Positions 34,895-44,083 of a DNA stretch of 64,000 bases are shown here, piece by piece. The notes under the pieces are model-generated. The model saw only the letters and a program-made list of their open reading frames with translations, ran no database searches and was not told where the DNA came from. Within the stretch, counting starts at the first letter, position 1. Each line of letters starts with the position of its first letter. The DNA is from VRUE01 sp963704505 (lineage in GTDB: Bacteria; Actinomycetota; Thermoleophilia; Solirubrobacterales; 70-9). The DNA lies in contig OY969912.1 in assembly GCA_963704505.1 (NCBI GenBank), positions 3,022,346-3,086,345 on the forward strand, written 5' to 3'. The position numbers and the translations under genes were made by a program.

Positions 34895-36142
34895 TTACTC
34901 GCGCCGGGTCGAGATCGGGCACCGGTCGGCCCAGTGCGGCTCTTCCGAGCAGCGGGTGCCGACCCTGTGGATCGCGAAGCTGTCGGCCCAGTCGACCGTT
35001 TGGTGGTGAAGGACCAGGTAGACCTGGATCGACCCGAAGAAGGTCGAGCGCCCCTGTTCCCAGATGACGCTGCAGTAGAAACGCGATTCGGTCAGCCTTT
35101 CGCAGAACATCCCCGTGTAGGTGCGGTTTTTGAAGGCCGCGCCGAACTGCTCCGCCAGGCGTATGTGGACCAGCTCTTCGGCGGTCGTCTGAAAGAGCAC
35201 CGGCAGCCTCGGGCCCTGCGGCGCCCCGGCGATCGGGTTCGGCAGGGTCGATCCGGGAGTGGAGGCGGCGATCCAGCCGTCGACCCAGGACGAGAGCCGG
35301 TCGACCCGGGTGAAGACGTTGGCCGAATTCTGTCGGCAGCCGGCCGAGCCGAAGCTGGTGATGCCGATCTGCACCGGGGTGCCCTGCGGCGTCTGCGTGA
35401 ACAGCGGCCCGCCGGAGTCCCCGTAACAGGGCGAGGATGCCCCGGGCTGCGGCTCGAAGGAGCAGAGCTGGGTCGACTCGGAGTATCGCTTCGGCGGGAC
35501 TTCGACGTGATGGCGGCAGTAGGCGCCGCCCTGCAGCTTCGTGCTCCCCCAGCGGAGCTTGGTCGGCGCCTGTTCCGCTTCGCCCGAGGTCAGGCCCCAG
35601 CCGGCGACCATGACCGCGGCGCCGCCGACCTCGAGCCCGGCGTCCAGCGGATGGGCGAGGGAGATCGGGGGCGCGCTCGTCGGCGTTTTCAGGATCAGCA
35701 GCCCGGCGTCCCCGCGGAGACTGCCGAAGGGGCTGAAGCGCGGGGAGACGACCGCACGCGACACCTTCAACCGCTGGCCGGTCGTCTTGTCTTCGACGTC
35801 GCTGCTGCCGGTCGTGACCGTGTAGGCGGCGGCGGGCGTCAACAGGCCGATCTCCGGGCTCTCGACACAGTGGCCGGCGGTCAGCACCACATAAGGCGAA
35901 ACAACGGTCCCCGAACAGCTGAAACCGGCATGCGCCCCCGTTCGGGCCGTGATGTAGGCCATCCAGGGGAACTGGCCCGGCTTGGCCTGGCTGCCGTTGA
36001 CGACGGAAACGGAAGCCGCCGGTGACTCCGCCGCGGCCGGGGCGGCCGCGATCGCGGCACCGATCAGCAGGCAGCAGAGTGCCGGGCCGATCCAGGCCGG
36101 CGACTGCCACCCGCGACTCGCGATCCCCTGCATATCCCACAT
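34895..36142 (-). CDS. Secreted trypsin-like serine protease (S1) with C-terminal extension
   Basis: 415 residues; GGAGG 7 nt before the ATG at 36142 supports this start. Signal peptide WIGPALCCLLIGAAIAAAPAAA, then a chymotrypsin fold starting near VVNGSQAKPGQFPWMAY. The triad is His in LTAGHC, Asp in RGDAGLLIL and Ser in CYGDSGGPL. The residue six before the Ser (position 189 in chymotrypsin numbering) is Ser, as in chymotrypsin, not the Asp of trypsin. After about residue 290 come 120 residues with four Cys that match no domain I know. Confidence 0.9.
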   Translation of the reverse strand: MWDMQGIASRGWQSPAWIGPALCCLLIGAAIAAAPAAAESPAASVSVVNGSQAKPGQFPWMAYITARTGAHAGFSCSGTVVSPYVVLTAGHCVESPEIGLLTPAAAYTVTTGSSDVEDKTTGQRLKVSRAVVSPRFSPFGSLRGDAGLLILKTPTSAPPISLAHPLDAGLEVGGAAVMVAGWGLTSGEAEQAPTKLRWGSTKLQGGAYCRHHVEVPPKRYSESTQLCSFEPQPGASSPCYGDSGGPLFTQTPQGTPVQIGITSFGSAGCRQNSANVFTRVDRLSSWVDGWIAASTPGSTLPNPIAGAPQGPRLPVLFQTTAEELVHIRLAEQFGAAFKNRTYTGMFCERLTESRFYCSVIWEQGRSTFFGSIQVYLVLHHQTVDWADSFAIHRVGTRCSEEPHWADRCPISTRRE

Positions 36143-36159
36143 ATTGACGCCTCCGCGGG

Positions 36160-38832
36160 TCAGCGAGGGAGCTTCTGGGTCAACGTCACCACCTGTTGGA
36201 AGACCGGGCGGTTCTGAAACGGGAAGGGCTTCAGGTCGATGCCGCCGGTCACCCGGGGCCGGTTCTGGTCAAAACAGGCCGGCTGGGGGTCGGCCGCGCA
36301 GGCGCCGTCGCCACCGCCATACATCTGCGCTCCGGTGACTTCCAGCGCCGACTTCAGCGACCTCTGCAACAGGGAGCGGCAGCTCGCCTTCGAGCCGCCA
36401 CCGCAATAGCCGCGGCTGAACGGGGCCTTCGGTCGCGGCCCGAAGATCCCTCGCAGGTCCTTTGAGACGTAGCCCCACCAGCCGGACTCGAAGTCCGGGG
36501 CTTCCGGCGAGCCCATCGTCTTGTCGTTGATTTCGAGCATCCCCTGGAGCCGTTCGAACGCGCTCCTGCCGAGCGCCGGCTTGAACTCGGCGGTGACCAG
36601 CTTCGGCCACCAGGCGTCCATCAGCTCGATCGCCGGCGTTTCTTCGTCGACTCCGTCGCGGTTGAGGTCACGGCGGTGGGCTCCCGCCTTCTGCCAGGCC
36701 CGCAGGGTCGCAACGCCCTGCTTCAGCGCGGGCGACTTCGGGCTGCCGATCGCGTCGAGCAGGATCGGCAGGAGCTTGACGCCGCGCAGGTCCTCGCTGG
36801 CCGGTTCCTCCATCGCCTGCACGAGCTGGGAGATCGACATCTTCTTCTTGCCCTTGGTCGCGGCCTTGATCCGGGCTGAGATCAGCTGCGAGCGGAAGAT
36901 CGAGCCATAGCCGTACTGGCTGTCGGAAGCCGACCAGCCGGGGGCGGGCTTGTTGTTCCAGGAGACCATGTAGTCCGGGTCGACCGCCTGCGGGTGCTTG
37001 GAGAACGGCAGGTAGGCGGCGGTCTGGGTCGCCGGCTTGAAGCCCTTCCAGTCGTATTGCCCGGTGCCGAGGATCGGGAATTCAGGCGAGGTGCCCTTGG
37101 CCCGCTGGGGCATCGCTCCGGATAGGGCGTAGGCGATGTGTTCGGAGTCGACGTAGGACCAGTTGAAGGTGAAGCCGATCTTCGAGACGGCCTTGCGGAA
37201 CCCGGCGGGGCCGTCGACGAAGCCCGGTTCGTTCAGCCGCGAGAAGCCGAGCACCGAGTCGGCCTCGTGGAAGTAGGTGCTGCGCTGGTGGACGAATGCC
37301 ACCTTCCTCCCGCCCACCCTGCCCCGGGCGAAGACGATGCCGTGCACGGTGCGGTAGGCGGTCAGGGTCTGCGACCCGGATTCGGTCGGGTCGATCACGT
37401 TGGCGACCCAGCTCTCCGACTTTTCAAGTTTTTCCATCGGCTTGCACTTGCCGCGGTAGAGGTAGTGGAGGGCGTCCTTGCAGAGGACCTCGGCAAAGGT
37501 GTCGACGTTGTCGGAGCTGGCACTGGTCGCGCTCCAGGCGTAATCGGTGCCGTGCCCGAGCTGGACGTCGAGGTTGATGCCCGCGAAAGCGGCGCCGCGG
37601 GCGTCGATCCCGGGCCCGTGCAGGTCCTCCTCCATCAGGATCGACGGGACGAAGTACCCGACCTGGGGGCCCATGACCGCGATCGGGTGGCCGTCGGTCG
37701 AGTGCTTGGCGGAGACCAGCTCCCAATTGGAGGCGTGGTTTTCTTCGGCCTGGGCCCGTTCGATCATCGCCCCGAAGCCGCCGGGCGCAGGGCTGGCGCC
37801 ACTCGCCTTCGCGACCGGCGGTTCCGTGACCGTGCCCGGGTCGGGCAGCGCCAGGCCGGCCTTGGCGAAGGCCGATTCGGTCTCATACGGGAAGCGCTTG
37901 GCGGTGGTGGTCGGCGCTTCAGGGTCGTTCTTGGAGCGGAAGCCGCCCCAGACCTTGCGCCCGGCCTTGCGACCGAACCGCTTTTCCAGCGACTGCATGG
38001 TCAGCGCCGAGGGCAGCTCGTTGCCGCCGCCGCGACCGAAGATGCTGCCGACCAGGCTGGCGATCGCGATCACGTCGGTCGGTTTCCAGTCTTCCATCGG
38101 CTGGTCGAGGAGGGCGTACTCCCCCGGTTTCAGGTTCGGGTTCGTGCGCGCCGCGGCGACGTAGGCGTTGATCCCTTCGACGTAGGCCTGGACATCGGAG
38201 ACCGCCTCCTGACCTTCGGCGCCGTAAAGCTCCGGCATCTGGGTCAGCTGTTTTTCGAGGTCCGCTTCCGTGTAGGGAGCGAAGGCCCACTGCGACGCGT
38301 CGGCTCCGGCATTGGAGCCGCCGAGGAAGGAGGCCAGTTCGGCGCGGCCGGTATGACGCAGGACGTCCATCAGGAAGAGCCGGTCCTGGGCACCGGCATA
38401 GCCGGCGCCGAACATCGTCGCCGCGCGGGTGTCCCCGTAGATGTGCGGCACTCCGTAGGCGGCATCGCGGACGATCGTGCTTCCGGCACGGGGTTCGATC
38501 GTCGAGGCCACTTCGCCCGAGGGAACGCCGAAGGTCGCATCCTTGTAATAGGAGCCGATGCCGGCGTCGGTCAATTCAGGCGCGCCGTAGAGGAGGTTTT
38601 CGTAGAGCGGCTGCTGGTCCGCGTAGTGCGGGGGCAGAGCGCCGGTCGCGCGGAAGGTGAAGACCTGCGCGAGGGTGTCGAGCCCGTTCTCGCCGGGGGG
38701 CAGGACATTGCGGAAGCCGCCCGCGTCATTGGCCCCGTACGGCTGCGGCGCGATGGCGCCGGCGGAGCCGGGCGCGAGCACGGAGACGAGGACGACCAGC
38801 GAGGCTGCGACAGAGACGGCGACGCGACGCAA
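36160..38832 (-). CDS. Secreted penicillin acylase family amidohydrolase
   Basis: 890 residues from a TTG at 38832, set by GGAAGGAG 6 nt upstream and by the signal peptide RRVAVSVAASLVVLVSVLAPGSAGA; the longer frame would cross map. N-terminal-nucleophile hydrolase, made as a precursor that cuts itself into two chains. The alpha chain has RDAYGVPHIYG-like text (RDAAYGVPHIYGDTRAATMFGAGY); the beta chain should begin at the Ser in ENHASNWELVS. Members cleave amide-linked acyl chains in beta-lactams, acyl-homoserine lactones or lipopeptides. Here it is next to a secreted protease. Confidence 0.9.
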   Translation of the reverse strand: MRRVAVSVAASLVVLVSVLAPGSAGAIAPQPYGANDAGGFRNVLPPGENGLDTLAQVFTFRATGALPPHYADQQPLYENLLYGAPELTDAGIGSYYKDATFGVPSGEVASTIEPRAGSTIVRDAAYGVPHIYGDTRAATMFGAGYAGAQDRLFLMDVLRHTGRAELASFLGGSNAGADASQWAFAPYTEADLEKQLTQMPELYGAEGQEAVSDVQAYVEGINAYVAAARTNPNLKPGEYALLDQPMEDWKPTDVIAIASLVGSIFGRGGGNELPSALTMQSLEKRFGRKAGRKVWGGFRSKNDPEAPTTTAKRFPYETESAFAKAGLALPDPGTVTEPPVAKASGASPAPGGFGAMIERAQAEENHASNWELVSAKHSTDGHPIAVMGPQVGYFVPSILMEEDLHGPGIDARGAAFAGINLDVQLGHGTDYAWSATSASSDNVDTFAEVLCKDALHYLYRGKCKPMEKLEKSESWVANVIDPTESGSQTLTAYRTVHGIVFARGRVGGRKVAFVHQRSTYFHEADSVLGFSRLNEPGFVDGPAGFRKAVSKIGFTFNWSYVDSEHIAYALSGAMPQRAKGTSPEFPILGTGQYDWKGFKPATQTAAYLPFSKHPQAVDPDYMVSWNNKPAPGWSASDSQYGYGSIFRSQLISARIKAATKGKKKMSISQLVQAMEEPASEDLRGVKLLPILLDAIGSPKSPALKQGVATLRAWQKAGAHRRDLNRDGVDEETPAIELMDAWWPKLVTAEFKPALGRSAFERLQGMLEINDKTMGSPEAPDFESGWWGYVSKDLRGIFGPRPKAPFSRGYCGGGSKASCRSLLQRSLKSALEVTGAQMYGGGDGACAADPQPACFDQNRPRVTGGIDLKPFPFQNRPVFQQVVTLTQKLPR

Positions 38833-38890
38833 GAACCACTCCTTCCGGTTGCGGCACCCCCACCGCAGGGAAAGAACCCTACTCGCCCGC

Positions 38891-39649
38891 TCAGGTCTCC
38901 TCGTGCCAGGGGGTGAGAATGCGCGGCCCGTCGGCGGTGACCGCGATCGTGAACTCGAAGTGGGCCGCCAGCGAGCCGTCCTCCGAATAGACGGCCCAGC
39001 CGTCGTCCCCCATGCGGACCAGCGGCCCGCCCGCATTGACCATCGGCTCGATCGCCAGCACGGTCCCCTCCTCGAGCACCGGGCCCTTGCCCGGCTCGCC
39101 GAAGTTGGGGACCTGCGGGTCCTCGTGCATCTCACGGCCGATGCCGTGGCCGACCAGCGTGCGGATGATCGAGAGCCCTTCGATCTCGACCGAGCGCTGG
39201 ATCGCGGCGGAGACGTCGCCGAGGTGGTTCCCCGGGGCCATCTGGTCGGCGCCGGCGAAGAGTGACGCTTTGGTCACGTCGAGCAGCTCCCGGGCCTGCG
39301 GCGAGATCGGGCCGATCGGGACGGTCATCGCGGCGTCCGCTACCCAGCCGTCCTTGATCACGCCGACGTCGATCGACAGCACGTCGCCGCGTTTCAGCTC
39401 GTAGGGGCCGGGGATGCCGTGGACGACCATCGAATTCGGCGAGGCGCAGATCGAGCCGGGAAAGCCGCGATAGCCCTTGAACGCGGGCTCGGCGTCCTGA
39501 GAGCGGATGAACTTCTCCGCCGCCTGGTCGAGGTCCTCGGTCGTCAACCCGGCCCTCGCCTTGGACGCGACCATCTTCAGGCAGCGGCTCAGGATCGCTC
39601 CGGCCACCGCCATCTTCTCGACCTGCTCGGGACTCTTGCGCTGGATCAT
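38891..39649 (-). CDS. map: Methionine aminopeptidase, type I
   Basis: 252 residues from ATG 39649 (MIQRKSPEQVEKMAVAG), the usual family start; TAGCGT lies 7 nt upstream. It removes the initiator Met from new proteins. Metal ligands fit VLSIDVGVIKDGWVADAAMT, GHGIGREMHEDP and the Glu residues in EEGTVLAIEPMV and FEFTIAVT. The gene has its own promoter-like box and is the last conserved gene of the spc block before the inserted genes. Confidence 0.96.
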   Translation of the reverse strand: MIQRKSPEQVEKMAVAGAILSRCLKMVASKARAGLTTEDLDQAAEKFIRSQDAEPAFKGYRGFPGSICASPNSMVVHGIPGPYELKRGDVLSIDVGVIKDGWVADAAMTVPIGPISPQARELLDVTKASLFAGADQMAPGNHLGDVSAAIQRSVEIEGLSIIRTLVGHGIGREMHEDPQVPNFGEPGKGPVLEEGTVLAIEPMVNAGGPLVRMGDDGWAVYSEDGSLAAHFEFTIAVTADGPRILTPWHEET

Positions 39650-39681
39650 CCGATACACGCTAGCCGCCCGGTCAAAGCGCC

Positions 39682-40362
39682 TTAGATCGCCTCATCGGCT
39701 TCGAGCCGCAGGGTCGCCAGGGTCCGCTCGATCTCGGCACCGACGTCCTCGGGAGTCTGGGCGCCGTCGATCCGCCGCAGGACGCTCTGCCGGTCGTAGT
39801 AATCGATCAGCGGCTCCGTCTTCTCGTGGTACTGCTGGAGCCGGTGGCGGATCACCTCCGGCTTGTCGTCGTCGCGGGTGATCAGCGGGCTGCCGTCCAG
39901 ATCGCAGACGCCCTCGCGCTCGGGCGGGTTGAAGTCGACGTGGAAGACGTGGCCGTTCTCCTCACAGGTCCGCCTGCCGCCCAGCCGCCGGACGACCTCA
40001 TCGTCGACGACGTCGATCAAGAGGACCCCGGTCACGCCGCGGCCCAGCTCGGAGAGGCGGGAGCTGAGCGCGTCCGCCTGCGGCTCGGTGCGGGGGAAGC
40101 CGTCGAGGATGAAGCCGTCGGCCGCCTCGGCCGAGTCGATCCGCTCGGCGATCACGCCGACGATGACCTCGTCCGGGACCAGGTCTCCGCGGTCCATGTA
40201 CTCCTTCGCTTCGCGCCCCAGGGGAGTCTCGTCGCGCACGGCCCCGCGCAGGATGTCCCCGGTCGCGTAGTAGGGCAGGCGCAGGTCTTCGTGCAGGCGC
40301 TCGCCCTGCGTTCCCTTGCCGCTGCCAGGCGGGCCTAGAAGGACGAGGTTCAGCTCGGCCAT
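39682..40362 (-). CDS. adk: Adenylate kinase
   Basis: 226 residues. Interconverts ATP, ADP and AMP. P-loop GPPGSGKGTQ at residues 10-19, DGFPRTEPQA motif, and a long LID domain with RRTCEENGHVFH ... CDLDG. In zinc-type enzymes the LID has four ligands in a CxxC...CxxC/D pattern; here the second Cys is Asn, so metal binding is doubtful. Eight bp after secY. Confidence 0.96.
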   Translation of the reverse strand: MAELNLVLLGPPGSGKGTQGERLHEDLRLPYYATGDILRGAVRDETPLGREAKEYMDRGDLVPDEVIVGVIAERIDSAEAADGFILDGFPRTEPQADALSSRLSELGRGVTGVLLIDVVDDEVVRRLGGRRTCEENGHVFHVDFNPPEREGVCDLDGSPLITRDDDKPEVIRHRLQQYHEKTEPLIDYYDRQSVLRRIDGAQTPEDVGAEIERTLATLRLEADEAI

Positions 40363-40369
40363 TGGAGGC

Positions 40370-41644
40370 CTATTTGAGGAAGCCCTCGTAGTTGCGCATC
40401 ATCAGCTGCGCCTCGAGCTGCTTCACGGTGTCCAGCGCGACCCCGATCACGATCAGGATCGAGGTTCCGCCGAAGAAGAAGTTGGCCGAGGTCTGGCTGA
40501 TCAGGATCGTCGGCAGAGCCGCGACCGCGCCGAGGTAGAGGGCGCCCGGGAAGGTGAGGCGCGAGAGGATCCGGTCCAGATATTCGGCGGTAGGCCTCCC
40601 GGGGCGTACGCCGGGTATGAAGCCGCCGTATTTCTTCAGGTTGTCGGCCTGATCCACCGGATTGAAGGTGACCGCCGTATAGAAGTAGGTGAAGACGACG
40701 ATGAAGAAGATCTCGCCGACCACGTAGGCCCAGCTGTTGGGGCTGAAGAAAGCGGCGAAGTCGAGCGCCGCGGGCGTATTGAGCAGCTGGCCCACCGTCG
40801 GTGGGAAGGCCATGATCGAGGCGGCGAAGATGACCGGGATGACCCCGGCCATGTTGACGCGCAGGGGCAGATAGGTCGAGCCGCCGGAAGTCATTTTCCG
40901 CCCCACCATGCGTTTCGCGTATTGCACCGGTATCCGGCGCTGGCCCTCCTGGACGAAGACGATCGCGACGATCACGGCGAGGGCGATGAAGGGCATCATC
41001 ACGACGAAGACCTGATCCGGGTTGTTCCACCAGGCTTCGATGCCGCCGGGTAGGCCGGAGACGATCGAGGCGAAGATCATCAGCGAGATGCCGTTGCCGA
41101 TGCCGCGCTGGGTGATCAGCTCGCCGAGCCACATGAGCAGGGTGCAGCCGGCGGTCAAACTGATCACGATCAGCAGGACTTTCGGGCCCTGCAGGCTGCC
41201 GAGGACGTTTTTGCCGCCCGATTCGCTGCCGAAGGACCTGAAGAGGAGCACATAGCCGAAGGACTGGCCGAAGGCGAGGCCGACGGTCAGGTAGCGCGTG
41301 TACTGGGTGATCTTCTGCTGCCCGACCTCGCCCTCTTTCTGAAGCTTCTCCAGCGAGGGGACGACCACCGTGAGCAGCTGCAGGATGATCGAGGCCGTGA
41401 TGTAGGGCATGATCCCGAGCGCGAAGAGCGAGAGGCGCGAGAGGCTGCCGCCCGAGAAGAGGTTGAGGAAACCGAGGATGTTGGAGCCGCCGAAGTTGCT
41501 CTGCAGTTCCTTGACGGCATCGAGGTCGACGCCCGGCGCGGGGATATAGGCACCCAGCCTGTAGAGCAGCAGCATCGCCGCCGTGAAGGCGAGTTTCTTG
41601 CGAATGTCTGCGACGCTGAAGGCGTTCGCGATGGTCCGGAGCAT
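40370..41644 (-). CDS. secY: Protein translocase subunit SecY
   Basis: 424 residues, ten membrane helices. Forms the protein-conducting channel for secretion. Typical stretches: AYIPAPGVD, LGIMPYITASIILQLL (signature 1), GIGNGISLMIFASIV, and the cytoplasmic loop QRRIPVQYAKRMVG used by SecA and ribosomes. Starts 1 nt overlapping the rplO stop. Confidence 0.97.
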   Translation of the reverse strand: MLRTIANAFSVADIRKKLAFTAAMLLLYRLGAYIPAPGVDLDAVKELQSNFGGSNILGFLNLFSGGSLSRLSLFALGIMPYITASIILQLLTVVVPSLEKLQKEGEVGQQKITQYTRYLTVGLAFGQSFGYVLLFRSFGSESGGKNVLGSLQGPKVLLIVISLTAGCTLLMWLGELITQRGIGNGISLMIFASIVSGLPGGIEAWWNNPDQVFVVMMPFIALAVIVAIVFVQEGQRRIPVQYAKRMVGRKMTSGGSTYLPLRVNMAGVIPVIFAASIMAFPPTVGQLLNTPAALDFAAFFSPNSWAYVVGEIFFIVVFTYFYTAVTFNPVDQADNLKKYGGFIPGVRPGRPTAEYLDRILSRLTFPGALYLGAVAALPTILISQTSANFFFGGTSILIVIGVALDTVKQLEAQLMMRNYEGFLK

Positions 41645-42192
41645 CAGCGCTCCAGAGTGTGGCAGGAACCGCCGGCCGCCTCGATCTTCTCCTTGGCGGT
41701 CGCGCTGAAGGCGTGCGCGTGAACCTCAAACTTCTTGCTGATCTCGCCGCGGGCGAGGATCTTGACCGGGTGGCTGCGCTTCGCCAGGCCCTTCTCCTTC
41801 AGCGCCGCGGGGCTGACCTCGGCACCGGCGTCGAAGCGCTCCTCGAGATCGGAGAGGTTGATCGGCTGCGTCCGGGTGCGGAAGTTCTCAAACGGCATCG
41901 AAGTCTTTTTGTGCGGGCCCCGGAGCTTTCGCATCCGCATGTGGATCGGGTTCTGACCACCCTCGTAGCCCGCCTTCTTCTTGGCGCCCGAGCGCGAGCC
42001 GTAGCCCTTGTGACCGCGGCCCGACGTCTTGCCGCGGCTCCCCTCGCCACGGCCGATCCGCTTGCGCGGCCGGCGCGAGCCGGGCTTCGGCTTGAGGTTG
42101 TGCAGGCCGCGCTCCAGGGTGCGCTCGGAGGGCTTGGCCTCCTCGTCCTTGGCGGCGCCTTTCTCGGCGTCTTTGGCTTTTTTCTCAGCCAC
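41644..42192 (-). CDS. rplO: 50S ribosomal protein L15 with N-terminal extension
   Basis: 182 residues from GTG 42192, which overlaps the rpmD stop. The canonical start LHNLKPKPGSRRPRKRIGRG begins only at about residue 32; the first 30 residues are charged (VAEKKAKDAEKGAAKDEEAKPSE). The rest, with GQNPIHMRMRKLRGPHK, is normal L15. It helps late assembly of the large subunit. Confidence 0.94.
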   Translation of the reverse strand: MAEKKAKDAEKGAAKDEEAKPSERTLERGLHNLKPKPGSRRPRKRIGRGEGSRGKTSGRGHKGYGSRSGAKKKAGYEGGQNPIHMRMRKLRGPHKKTSMPFENFRTRTQPINLSDLEERFDAGAEVSPAALKEKGLAKRSHPVKILARGEISKKFEVHAHAFSATAKEKIEAAGGSCHTLER

Positions 42193-42364
42193 CGTCGACC
42201 TCGACGAGATGCGAGACGACGCGGATCTGGCCCTGCAGCTGGGGGCTGTCGGGCCGCTCGACCGACCTGCCGATGCGGCCCAGTCCGAGTGCTGCCAGCG
42301 TCGCTTTCTGCGACGGGTTGGTCCCATTAGCGGAGCGAATCTGCTTGATCTGCAAAGCGCTCAC
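42185..42364 (-). CDS. rpmD: 50S ribosomal protein L30
   Basis: 59 residues, GTG start in a GTGA overlap with the rpsE stop. SALQIKQIRSANGTNPSQKATLAALGLGRIGRSVERPDSP (residues 2-41) matches L30, the usual short bacterial form. Overlaps the start of rplO by 8 bp. Confidence 0.94.
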   Translation of the reverse strand: MSALQIKQIRSANGTNPSQKATLAALGLGRIGRSVERPDSPQLQGQIRVVSHLVEVDGG

Positions 42365-43170
42365 GCTTTCTCCTCTCCTGCGGAAGTCGATGAATCATCC
42401 GAGGACTGCTCAGCTTCGCTTCCGCTGTCCTCGGCAGATGCTCCGGAGCCCTGGCCACCTTTGTCGGCCTGCTCCGCGACTGCGTCGCCAGCGCCGGCGG
42501 CATTCTCGCTCGGCTGCTCGGTCGCCTCGTCGGCCGGGGCTTTCGCCTGCTCGGTCGCATCGTCGGCCGAAGCTTTCGCCTGCTCGGCCGGTGCCTCGCT
42601 CGGAGCGGCGTCTGCCACAGGAGCCGCAGCCGAGCCCTTCGGAGCGACACCCAGTACCTGGCTGACGGTAAGCCCGCGCAACTCGGCGACCTCCTCTGGA
42701 CGCCGCAGGCGGACGAGGCCGTCCATGGTCGCCTTGACGAGGTTGATCGGGTTCTGGGTTCCGATCGACTTGGTCAGCACGTCGCGGACGCCGCCGAGCT
42801 CGAGCACGGCGCGCACGCCACCGCCGGCGATCACGCCGGTACCGGGGCTGGCCGGGCGAAGGACGACGTGACCGGCGCCGTAGCGGCCGATGATTTTGTG
42901 GGTCAGCGTCTGCCCGTATTTGGGGACGCGGATCAAGTTCTTGCGGGCGTTCTCGACGCCCTTCTGGATCGCCAGCGGGACCTCTCGGGCCTTGCCGTAG
43001 CCGATCCCGACCACGCCCTCTTCGTCGCCGACGGCGACGAGCGCCGTGAACGAGAAGCGCCGGCCGCCCTTGACCACCTTGGCGACGCGGTTGATTTCGA
43101 TCACCCGCTCCTGGAGATCGAGGCCCCTGGGGCTCACCGTCTCCACGTTTGTCATGTCCATGCCCTTCAT
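42361..43170 (-). CDS. rpsE: 30S ribosomal protein S5 with long acidic C-terminal tail
   Basis: About 269 residues from ATG 43170 (ATGs at 43161 and 43155 are also possible). S5 core to about residue 185: RVAKVVKGGRRFSFTALVAVGDEEGVVGIGYGKAREVP (residues 28-65) and VLELGGVRDVLTKSIGT. After QVLGVAPKGS come some 80 residues of Ala/Glu/Gln/Ser with the repeated unit EQAKAxADDATEQ. E. coli S5 has 167 residues. It acts in decoding fidelity and mRNA unwinding. Confidence 0.93.
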   Translation of the reverse strand: MKGMDMTNVETVSPRGLDLQERVIEINRVAKVVKGGRRFSFTALVAVGDEEGVVGIGYGKAREVPLAIQKGVENARKNLIRVPKYGQTLTHKIIGRYGAGHVVLRPASPGTGVIAGGGVRAVLELGGVRDVLTKSIGTQNPINLVKATMDGLVRLRRPEEVAELRGLTVSQVLGVAPKGSAAAPVADAAPSEAPAEQAKASADDATEQAKAPADEATEQPSENAAGAGDAVAEQADKGGQGSGASAEDSGSEAEQSSDDSSTSAGEEKA

Positions 43171-43192
43171 AACGAGTCGCTCACCGTAGCGG

Positions 43193-43546
43193 TTAGAACT
43201 TGAGTCCTCCCTCGCGGGCACCATCGGCGAGGGCCTTGACCCGTCCGTGGTACTGGTATCCGCCGCGGTCGAAGACGCAGGTCTCGACCCCGGCGGCCTT
43301 GCCGCGCTCGGCGAGCAATTCGCCCGCCCGCTTGGCCTGGTCGGACGCGGTGAGCTTGCGAAGGTCGGGCTCGATCCAGTTGACGGCGGCGAGTGTGTGC
43401 CCTTTCGCGTCGTCGATCAACTGGGCGAAGACGCCGCGATTCGAGCGGTGCACCGAGAGCCGCGGGCGCTCGGCGGTGCCGACGATCTGCGAACGCACCC
43501 GGCGTCGGCGGCGCAGGCGCTGCTGGCGCTTCGTCGTGACGGTCAT
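43193..43546 (-). CDS. rplR: 50S ribosomal protein L18
   Basis: 117 residues. Binds 5S rRNA in the central protuberance. RPRLSVHRSNRGVFAQLIDD and the C-terminal FDRGGYQYHGRVKALADGAREGGLKF are diagnostic. Overlaps the rplF stop by 4 bp. Confidence 0.96.
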   Translation of the reverse strand: MTVTTKRQQRLRRRRRVRSQIVGTAERPRLSVHRSNRGVFAQLIDDAKGHTLAAVNWIEPDLRKLTASDQAKRAGELLAERGKAAGVETCVFDRGGYQYHGRVKALADGAREGGLKF

Positions 43547-44076
43547 GCGCGCTTGCCCACCTTGCGGGCGACGTGCTCGTCGCGGTAGCGGATTCCCTTG
43601 CCCTTGTACGGCTCGGGCGGGCGACGCTTGCGGATGTCTGCCGCGACCTGGCCGACGAGCTGCTTGTCGATGCCGCGGACGATGATCTCGGTCGGCTGCG
43701 GGACCTCGAAGTCGATGCCCTCAGGGGGCTCGACCGTGACCGGGTGCGAGTAGCCGAGCGCCAGCTCAAGTTTTTGGCCTTTCAGCGCGGCCCTGTAGCC
43801 GACGCCCTGGATCTCCAGGCGCTTCTCGAAGCCCTGGGTGACCCCCTCGACCATGTTCGCGATCAGGCTCCGGGTGAGGCCGTGGAGAGCGCGGTGCTCG
43901 CCGCGATCGGTCGGCCGCGCGACGGTCAGTTCGCCCTCGCTCTGCTCGACGGTCATGTCGGGCGAGAAGGGCTGGTCGAGCTCGCCTTTCGGGCCCTTGA
44001 CGGCGACCCGCCCAGGGGCGATGTCGACCGTGACGGCCTCGGGCACTGGGATTGGCTTTCTTCCGATTCGACTCAT
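43543..44076 (-). CDS. rplF: 50S ribosomal protein L6
   Basis: 177 residues. Binds 23S rRNA near the factor-binding site. MSRIGRKPIPVP start, and the C-terminal signature RKRRPPEPYKGKGIRYRDE. Seven bp after rpsH. Confidence 0.96.
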   Translation of the reverse strand: MSRIGRKPIPVPEAVTVDIAPGRVAVKGPKGELDQPFSPDMTVEQSEGELTVARPTDRGEHRALHGLTRSLIANMVEGVTQGFEKRLEIQGVGYRAALKGQKLELALGYSHPVTVEPPEGIDFEVPQPTEIIVRGIDKQLVGQVAADIRKRRPPEPYKGKGIRYRDEHVARKVGKRA

Positions 44077-44083
44077 GCGCTGA

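Noticed and set aside
38833..39135. Longer start for the penicillin acylase
   Set aside because: It would overlap map by 245 bp and put 100 residues before a perfect signal peptide; the TTG at 38832 has GGAAGGAG.
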